Of a stretch of DNA of 40,156 nucleotides, positions 35,136 to 40,156 are shown one piece after another. Made by a program: the position numbers and the translations under genes. The stretch comes from Pseudobacteriovorax antillogorgiicola. GTDB lineage: Bacteria; Bdellovibrionota_B; Oligoflexia; Oligoflexales; RGVZ01. Location: contig CAMBEK010000015.1 in assembly GCA_945865565.1 (NCBI GenBank), positions 1 to 40,156 on the forward strand, written 5' to 3'. The notes below the pieces were generated by a model, which was not told where the DNA came from, did not search any database, and worked only from the letters and a program-made list of their open reading frames with translations. Within the stretch, counting starts at the first letter, position 1. Each line of letters starts with the position of its first letter.

Positions 35136-36509
35136 CTAAAAATGCTCTGCTTCATCCAAGAGGCGCGGTATTTCCGAGCACATGTAAAACGGAACGGACA
35201 AAATGCCGTCGTGCAGCGACAAGCCGTGCTGGGAAATTCTCACTGCCAGCCGTCGACCTTTCTCTTTCATGAATAGCCGGGCCGAACGCAGGCTTCCTGT
35301 CTTTCCGGCCTTTACCTCAACCGGCGTGATCACACCGTTTCGAGCGATGACAAAATCAACCTCTGCCTCGGAGCTTTTCACTCCTCGATGCCAATAATGG
35401 AGTCCAGGAGCAATGTCAGGCGTTGCATTCGCGAGGAACTCTTGCCCCACAAATTGTTCTGCCAGCGCACCCTCATTAGCAAACAATGCCTCGTTGATCG
35501 ATTGAACACCCAGGTCCAGCCCGAGCATGTTGAGCATTAAACCAATATCCAGCATCAGAGGCTTATAGACCCCGTCCCGCTCTTCTGCGCTCAGGGGCGC
35601 ACCGTTGGCTGACGTTGCCCGCACAAGGCGAATAAGCCCCGACTTTTCAAGATCAAACAAAGGCGCCTTAAGGTCCCTTGCCCGAACGTTATCGGCGATT
35701 TGGGAGAACTTGAGTGGTTTGCCCACCAGTCGTGGAATGGCACTCAGGATGGTCTGAAGCTTTCGGTAATCGTAGTGGCGACCATACTTTACAAAGTCCG
35801 CCACATATCCAAGGGCCAGTCTGGTCTGGACTTGCCGGGCATCGATGTAGCTTCGCGTTTCCCGGTAGACATCGACTACTTCGGGCAACCCACCAACGAC
35901 AAAATAGACGCGAACCCATTCCAATAGCTGGTTATGGATGGCGGCAGAAAAGCCCGTCGCGCTCGCCCCGTTAGCCCCCTCTGTCAAGGAAGCCTTTGTC
36001 AGGGTAGCCTTTGATAGAATATCCAGTAGCCCATCTTCCCCCATGGCCCGCAGGAACTCCGTAAAGGACATGGGATGCATCCATGCGAAACTTACCCGGC
36101 CAACCGGAAATGATCTGATCGTGGTGTCATCCAGAGCGAATTCAAGAAGAGACCCAGCGGCGATGACGTCCAGTCCCGGTCGTTGTTCCTTGAATGCACG
36201 CAGGGAAAGAATCGCTTCCGGGCAGTCTTGAATTTCATCGATGAAGAGCAGGGATTTGCCGTCGGTCAGTTTTTTCTTACAGAGAACTTCAAGATCCCGG
36301 CAGATGCGCGTTGGGTCCAACGACTCAAAACAGTTTTTGTAAGATGGATTAAGCTCCAGGTTAACCTCAACCAGGTGCTCAAAGGACGTTGCACCATACT
36401 GGTTGATCGTATGACTTTTACCCACCTGCCTTGCCCCCCGCACCATCAGAGGGACTCTGCGACTTCGGGGACTTCGGCTTTGAAGAAAATCCAGAAACTT
36501 CCTGTCCAT
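35136..36509 (-). CDS. AAA ATPase with DUF4143 C-terminal domain
   Basis: A 457-residue ATPase of the AAA_14/DUF4143 family, widespread in bacteria and of unclear role, sometimes linked with mobile or defence contexts. The start MDRKFLDF is preceded by AAGGAGG, a strong ribosome site. Walker A is GARQVGKSH at about residues 25-33; Walker B is LLFIDEIQDCPEAI near 98. VIAAGSLLEFAL and VSFAWMHPMSFTEFLRAMG are typical of the family. The DUF4143 part includes FVVGGLPEVVDVY and ends with HRGVKSSEAEVDFVIARNGVITPVEVKAG, the nuclease-like fold with E-V-D and E-V-K. It stands alone. Confidence 0.93.
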   Translation of the reverse strand: MDRKFLDFLQSRSPRSRRVPLMVRGARQVGKSHTINQYGATSFEHLVEVNLELNPSYKNCFESLDPTRICRDLEVLCKKKLTDGKSLLFIDEIQDCPEAILSLRAFKEQRPGLDVIAAGSLLEFALDDTTIRSFPVGRVSFAWMHPMSFTEFLRAMGEDGLLDILSKATLTKASLTEGANGASATGFSAAIHNQLLEWVRVYFVVGGLPEVVDVYRETRSYIDARQVQTRLALGYVADFVKYGRHYDYRKLQTILSAIPRLVGKPLKFSQIADNVRARDLKAPLFDLEKSGLIRLVRATSANGAPLSAEERDGVYKPLMLDIGLMLNMLGLDLGVQSINEALFANEGALAEQFVGQEFLANATPDIAPGLHYWHRGVKSSEAEVDFVIARNGVITPVEVKAGKTGSLRSARLFMKEKGRRLAVRISQHGLSLHDGILSVPFYMCSEIPRLLDEAEHF

Positions 36510-36613
36510 GACGCCTCCTTGGAAGGCTATCGGGGACAAAGTCCTTAAAAAAGCCACCCATGGCTATTATAGCCGGTAATTGTCGCCATGTCTTGGTTTA
36601 TAATACACCATGA

Positions 36614-37336
36614 CTACTGAACACAAACAATCGATCTGGGAAGTTCGGTGGAGCTCGCGGCGTTCGGGTCGCCGTTTGCCAAAGTTACGAACCAAATAAA
36701 AATGGGATAGAGCTCGTACGGGGTGGACGAATAAAATCCCTGCATCATGTCGGTCCCTGTCAGCCAATTCGGCCGTGCTGCCGTGTTTATCCCGTTGGTG
36801 TATGCCGCCAACAGCTCGTCTTTCGTAGGCAAACGCCATCCCCCGGCCCTTTGTTGACCATTATGAGTGGAGGCGGCGCATGCAGCAACTCCGTCCGACT
36901 GGAGCATGCTCGCTGATATCAACTTGCTCCATTTCAATCCGTTGATTGGGTCTCGCATCGTACAGTTGGCGGGGGTCGCATTACATGTCGAAGGCGTGGT
37001 CCCGTTCGTCGTCGTCACATCCACCCAATTCGACGGAACAACTGGCCGCGTCCCCATAGTTGCAACCGTCGTTGTCCCCGTTGTTGTCGTACCACCAGTA
37101 TTGCCTGTCACTATCGTCGTTGTTCCAGCCGTTGTTCCCGTTGTTGTCGTAATCGTTGCCCCGGTTGACGGCACGCCACTTGGATTAGCATCCGGCGTGG
37201 TTTGAATCGCAGCCCCCGGACTCGCTGCCGGCGCTTCCGTCGCAGGCATTGTCCTGCCGGCGAACTTGCTTTCGTTCGAACACCCGTACATCCCGCAAGA
37301 AATTCCAAAAATTGCAGCAGCGATCAAAACTTTCAT
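36614..37336 (-). CDS. Lipoprotein with Thr-rich linker and DUF1566-like domain
   Basis: A 240-residue predicted lipoprotein. MKVLIAAAIFGISCGMYGC has a lipobox-like MYGC (an earlier Cys lies in the hydrophobic part). A long low-complexity linker of Thr, Gly, Ala and Val (TTTTGTTAGTTT and onward) covers residues about 55-100. The C-terminal part contains RDPINGLKWSKL and AGGWRLPTKDELLAAY, the signature of DUF1566/Lcl-type domains, ending near SIVCVQ. Such domains occur in secreted adhesin-like proteins. GAGGTG lies about five bases before the ATG. The promoter region is the short gap to 37391. Confidence 0.83.
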   Translation of the reverse strand: MKVLIAAAIFGISCGMYGCSNESKFAGRTMPATEAPAASPGAAIQTTPDANPSGVPSTGATITTTTGTTAGTTTIVTGNTGGTTTTGTTTVATMGTRPVVPSNWVDVTTTNGTTPSTCNATPANCTMRDPINGLKWSKLISASMLQSDGVAACAASTHNGQQRAGGWRLPTKDELLAAYTNGINTAARPNWLTGTDMMQGFYSSTPYELYPIFIWFVTLANGDPNAASSTELPRSIVCVQ

Positions 37337-37391
37337 TCGGCACCTCGTTTGAGGAATATCGGCTGCATTCCGTCATCTCTTTAGGCGTTTT

Positions 37392-37645
37392 TTATGGCTG
37401 GTTTACGGACGAACCTGCAACGACGGTCAAGGCAGCCATTTGCCCAATCCAAACCGCGAGATGAAGGGATTTCGCCCGCAAATCAAGGCCAGCCTCCCCC
37501 GCCAAAGTCGCAAGCGGATAGAGCGCCACGTCGGCCAAGGTCGGATGGTCGCCAGCCAAAAACGGACTAACTCGCAGGCGTGCTGGCTGACGCACTCCAA
37601 CCACCGGTCTGCCACCGCACGTCCGAGCAGATCTTGCGGATACCA
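37392..37645 (-). pseudogene. Glutathione S-transferase C-terminal remnant, frameshifted
   Basis: Two frames on the minus strand each carry part of a GST C-terminal domain. One (from about 37645) reads WYPQDLLGRAVADRWLECVS, the usual helix after the thioredoxin domain. The other, ending at 37392, reads PFLAGDHPTLADVALYPLATLAG, then LDLRAKSLHLAVWIGQM, the hallmark GST C-terminal helices. Between them about 30 residues expected in intact proteins are missing and the frame shifts. The thioredoxin-like N-terminal half is absent; the DUF2442 gene begins where it should lie. It is a decayed gene, not a working transferase. Confidence 0.72.
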
Positions 37646-37681
37646 ATTCCAATTTTGGGGGTGTGATTGCCCCTGTTATTT

Positions 37682-37975
37682 TTAAGCGCGGCGCCGTTTT
37701 TGGGCGGGGCGGCCTGAAGCTTTTTCTTCAGCCCACATCCGCATCGCGTCCGGACAAAACTCCAAACCATTAGGCCAAGCGAGCGCGCCGGACTCGACGA
37801 AGCATTTAGCGAACATGCCGCCGCGCAGTATCTCCGCTGCAAGTCCCTTTGGCTTCTCGAATATATGGCTCATAGGAATATCGATCACGGCACCATCATC
37901 AAACTCAACCTTTACAGAAAAGGATTCTGAGTCAGCTTTTACGATTTTAATTATTTCATTTCCAAACTTGGCCAT
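37682..37975 (-). CDS. DUF2442-like protein
   Basis: A 97-residue protein with the DUF2442 pattern: KIVKADSESFSVKVEFDDGAVIDIPMSHIFEKP, then FVESGALAWPNGLEFCPDAMRMW. DUF2442 proteins are often encoded right after a DUF4160 gene in pairs proposed to be toxin-antitoxin modules. Here the upstream DUF4160 frame ends four bases before this ATG but is truncated at its own 5' end. The C-terminus is a basic tail (KASGRPAQKRRRA). The frame is intact, so the protein may still be made; its regulation by a partner would be lost. Confidence 0.85.
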   Translation of the reverse strand: MAKFGNEIIKIVKADSESFSVKVEFDDGAVIDIPMSHIFEKPKGLAAEILRGGMFAKCFVESGALAWPNGLEFCPDAMRMWAEEKASGRPAQKRRRA

Positions 37976-37978
37976 GAT

Positions 37979-38119
37979 TTACTCCAAAGGCTTGATGCGC
38001 TTAGGTGTGCCGAAATGTTCCGCTATATCCCAAGCCTTCAAAACATCTTCTCGCCTCAATTTCAGCCATTCTTTGACGAGTTTGTGTGAGCGTGGGGGAA
38101 GTTCGCCAGCAATGATTCG
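37979..38119 (-). pseudogene. DUF4160 gene, 5'-truncated remnant
   Basis: Upstream of the DUF2442 gene a 46-codon minus-strand frame reads RIIAGELPPRSHKLVKEWLK, then REDVLKAWDIAEHFGTPKRIKPLE and stop. This matches the C-terminal half of DUF4160 proteins (Pro-Pro-Arg, L-V-x-E-W, L-x-x-W, K-I-x-P-L-E). An in-frame TGA at 38120-38122 closes it at the 5' side, and no ATG, GTG or early TTG follows that stop. The N-terminal half, normally with a PPHxH motif, is not visible beyond. The partner of DUF2442 therefore appears broken. Confidence 0.7.
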
Positions 38120-38255
38120 TCATATGTGACGCAGTCGTGCCTCTTGAGTGTAATTATCACAAAATATTGAGGAAAGTCTCCCCCTCGGTCAGGGAAGTTG
38201 ACGCATAGAAATTCAGAATATTCCGGAAAACAGGGGGCGAGTTAGAAATCCCGTA

Positions 38256-38585
38256 ATGCCTCATTATTCCAGTGAGATGAAGCAAACCATGGTGACGAAG
38301 CTATGTTCCCCGGGGGGGCCTTCGGTATACCAATTAGCCAAGAAGTCCGGTATATCGCTGAGCAGTTTGCACAAATGGGTGCACGCACTTGGTGGTGGAG
38401 GACGAAGGGCCTACATAGCTCTCAGATCGCTGAGTGCGACGACGTATAATTTTACTAACTATTATAACCTGCGATTACGGGTCTGGGCGGAATACGGCTA
38501 CCGGACAGTAGATCACTTCGGTGACTGCGATGGCCTTTGCGTTGAAGTCCCCACAAGCTATTCGGATTACATTTATTCACAATAA
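38256..38585 (+). pseudogene. Transposase OrfA-like remnant (HTH part)
   Basis: The first 45 codons read YSSEMKQTMVTKLCSPGGPS, then VYQLAKKSGISLSSLHKWV, the helix-turn-helix N-terminus of IS3-type or related transposase subunit A proteins. After HKWVHALGGGG the frame loses all similarity and becomes Tyr-rich (SATTYNFTNYYNLRLRVW). No subunit B or catalytic DDE frame follows and no IS ends were identified. It is most likely a truncated insertion-sequence fragment. Confidence 0.65.
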
Positions 38586-39078
38586 TTTTTATAAAATGCT
38601 CTATATTGTCCGGCGCTTTTCGGTACTCCTGTCGGCTACGAAAATCACTGAAAAAACAGTATTGATTGTGAACTAATAGATTCTTCAAAATATAATTATT
38701 TTCGGAGGGTTTCAGCCTCACGATCTCCGGCTCTGTCAATCAATATATCTCCGCTCTTTGGAAACGATTTGGAAAATCTCAGGCGTCGCCTGATTACTCG
38801 GCGTAGCGCAGGTAGATTAATCATCACGCAAGTGCCCCTCAAAAATTTTTGCGATCACTCAACATGCGGCGTTTATTGCACAGTGGACACTGTGGCCCAA
38901 GCCGTCGAGTGCTGTCCGGATCCCTGACAAGAATCCGTCGCGTTATTGCAAACGACTGCATTGAACCGTATTACAGAAACCTTGATGACAAAGTCTTGTA
39001 AACTGCTTTAGCCCGGTAACTTTTATCCATTACACCTATCGTATGACACCTTTCAACCGATAGGAATGGCTCTTCTTT
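38586..39078. other. Intergenic region with two palindromes
   Basis: No gene or tRNA was seen in this 493-base stretch, which follows the transposase remnant. It contains two perfect palindromes: TCAGGCG-T-CGCCTGA (38779-38793) and CACAGTG-GA-CACTGTG (38879-38894). The promoter of the LtaS-like gene should lie towards the end. Composition is more AT-rich than the flanking core genes, which fits an acquired or decayed segment. Confidence 0.5.
38879..38894. promoter_or_regulatory. Perfect inverted repeat, operator-like
   Basis: CACAGTG and CACTGTG are separated by GA. The seven-base half-sites with a two-base spacer resemble a dimeric repressor site. It lies about 185 bases before the LtaS-like gene. 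It could equally be chance or part of a decayed element. Confidence 0.3.
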
Positions 39079-39136
39079 ATGACAATGGAAAAATTGATTC
39101 GACGACTAGAAAGATTGAATATTCGCTGGGTAAACC

Positions 39137-40156
39137 GTGATAAAAAAAATTTTGAAAAGCTTTTATGGACATCCCGTATCACGCTTTATTGCGATCGACG
39201 CAGTTTTGCGCTTCGTACCGCTTGCGTTTGTCCACCGTGGCTTTTTTTGGGCCCCATGGGTTGTCTTTGATTCTCCTGGTTTCGTTCTCGCATTGTTATC
39301 GGATGCAGGACTTGGGCTGGCCGTATGGTATGGGTTCGTGGCGGTAAGGCCCAGTACGGTCTTGGGTAGGATGCTACGTGTCCCAGTCGCGGTAGTCATC
39401 GAATGTATCGTTTTCACGGGACTTTTGTTGATCGTTGCAGATGGAATTGTATACGCGATATCGGCGCGTCACCTTCACCAGATCCCGGCGAACAATCTGA
39501 CATTCGACGCCTTTGTTTATATTTTGAAAGTGCCGCAATACGCGAAGGCCCTGGCCGTGTGCGTACTAGTGGTGCTGGTCATTCAGGGATGGCTAATCAG
39601 GCGCTCGTTGAGTGATGGGACGCCGGCGGGCCGCACCTTGGTTGGCACCGGGTGGCGCGCAGCGGTCGTGTTGTTATCCGTTTCTGGCGCTGCGTGGACA
39701 TCGGAACTGGCGACAATGAAAATGTCGGACGCCAAAGGCGGTTCTAACGCGGGTTCAACCCGCCCCGTGCTGGCAATCACGTCGTCCCTGATGCGGAACT
39801 ACAATAGTATTTCCTTGCCAGTGCACACGGCAAAAAGATCCGTGGTAATGACCAGCGACGAACTAGACTTGGTCGCAAGTATCGGCTTGCCGGCACGCCC
39901 GCGCGATATGGAGTCAAATCCGGCCGTGTCGCGCCTGCGCGAGTTGCCGCCGAAAGTCATCCTGATCACAGTCGAATCGCTCGGTCGTAATTTTGTCCGG
40001 AAGTTGCATATCCCTCATCCTGAATTCACCTTGCCGGAATGGGTGACGCCCAGCCTCGACAAACTGGCAGTGGATAGCGTCTCGTTCAACGCCCACGGCA
40101 CGACGATGCAGCCGACCCAGCCAGGTTTGTACACAACATTACTTTCACGTTGTGTG
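39137..40156 (+). CDS. LtaS-like membrane sulfatase/phosphoglycerol transferase, 3' end outside window
   Basis: This open frame runs 340 codons to the window edge without a stop. The N-terminal ~200 residues hold several hydrophobic segments (for example FVLALLSDAGLGLAVWYGFVA, VVIECIVFTGLLLIVADGIVYA, ALAVCVLVVLVIQGWL, AAVVLLSVSGAAW), as in LtaS- or OpgB-type enzymes with an exported catalytic domain. The catalytic part begins VILITVESLGRNFV (metal-binding Glu) and continues TPSLDKLAVDSVSF and TTMQPTQPGLYTTLLS, where Thr is the expected nucleophile. In the frame that holds these domains the first usable start is GTG at 39137. A frame beginning ATG at 39079 after AGGAATGG joins it only if one A is lost from an A8 tract at 39142-39149. 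Confidence 0.75.
   Translation, partial: MIKKILKSFYGHPVSRFIAIDAVLRFVPLAFVHRGFFWAPWVVFDSPGFVLALLSDAGLGLAVWYGFVAVRPSTVLGRMLRVPVAVVIECIVFTGLLLIVADGIVYAISARHLHQIPANNLTFDAFVYILKVPQYAKALAVCVLVVLVIQGWLIRRSLSDGTPAGRTLVGTGWRAAVVLLSVSGAAWTSELATMKMSDAKGGSNAGSTRPVLAITSSLMRNYNSISLPVHTAKRSVVMTSDELDLVASIGLPARPRDMESNPAVSRLRELPPKVILITVESLGRNFVRKLHIPHPEFTLPEWVTPSLDKLAVDSVSFNAHGTTMQPTQPGLYTTLLSRCV
39142..39149 (+). repeat. A8 homopolymer at frame junction
   Basis: Eight consecutive A lie where the frame starting at ATG 39079 (MTMEKLIRRLERLNIRW...) meets the LtaS-like frame. With seven A the protein would read on as RDKKILKSFYGHPVSR. The tract may be a sequencing error, a slippage site or a phase-variable switch. 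Confidence 0.5.

Noticed and set aside
38586-39078. tRNA or other structural RNA in the gene-free stretch
   Set aside because: No cloverleaf arms or T-loop sequence found; only two simple palindromes.

Overview
The window looks like a chromosomal stretch of a Gram-negative, lipoprotein-rich bacterium. At least seven predicted exported lipoproteins, several outer-membrane-barrel candidates, a class I lysyl-tRNA synthetase, an alpha2-type glycyl-tRNA synthetase and a pyrophosphate-dependent phosphofructokinase occur together. This gene mix, with Kelch-like 'AVWTG-KMIVWGG' repeats, suggests Bdellovibrionota/Oligoflexia or an old 'deltaproteobacterial' lineage. That placement is inference from gene content, not a search result.

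Layout. 1-2.4 kb: the 3' part of an AddA/UvrD-type helicase-nuclease. 2.5-5.7 kb (minus): an exported barrel-like protein, dusB and a CPBP membrane protease. 5.8-7.05 kb: serS. 7.1-13.9 kb: an accessory block with a DUF4114-like lipoprotein, a tiny lipoprotein, a single-chain MNT-HEPT protein, and two tandem paralogous lipoproteins that share an N-terminal half but end in a cytochrome c-like domain or a seven-repeat Kelch propeller. 13.9-18.7 kb: hisS with a small overlapping upstream gene, a large lipoprotein and a glycosyltransferase. 18.7-19.2 kb: a gene-free island of hairpins and dispersed repeats. 19.2-25.8 kb: ahcY, glyS, PPi-PFK, an RG-rich basic protein and two tandem barrel paralogues. 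25.8-29.2 kb (minus): class I lysS behind a DnaC/IstB-like ATPase and a translationally coupled unknown. 29.5-30.4 kb: an exported trypsin-like protease. 30.6-35.0 kb (minus): a HIT protein, a CAP-domain lipoprotein, and pntB/pntA. 35.1-37.3 kb (minus): an AAA/DUF4143 ATPase and a DUF1566-like lipoprotein. 37.4-39.1 kb: a decaying strip with glutathione S-transferase, DUF4160 and transposase remnants around an intact DUF2442 gene. From 39.1 kb: the 5' part of an LtaS-like membrane sulfatase that runs off the window.

The core genes are housekeeping: translation (four aminoacyl-tRNA synthetases and DusB in 24 kb), the activated methyl cycle, glycolysis and transhydrogenation. The exported proteins lie between them as single genes or small operons. 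A dispersed repeat family carrying GGATCCTTCGC and CAGGATGACG occurs at three loci, once in frame inside the helicase-nuclease gene. The most distinctive items are the C-terminal module swap between the two paralogous lipoproteins, the MNT-HEPT fusion, the intragenic repeat, the large composite hairpin at about 18.99-19.15 kb, and an A8 tract that separates two reading frames at the start of the LtaS-like gene. No tRNA, rRNA or CRISPR array was seen.
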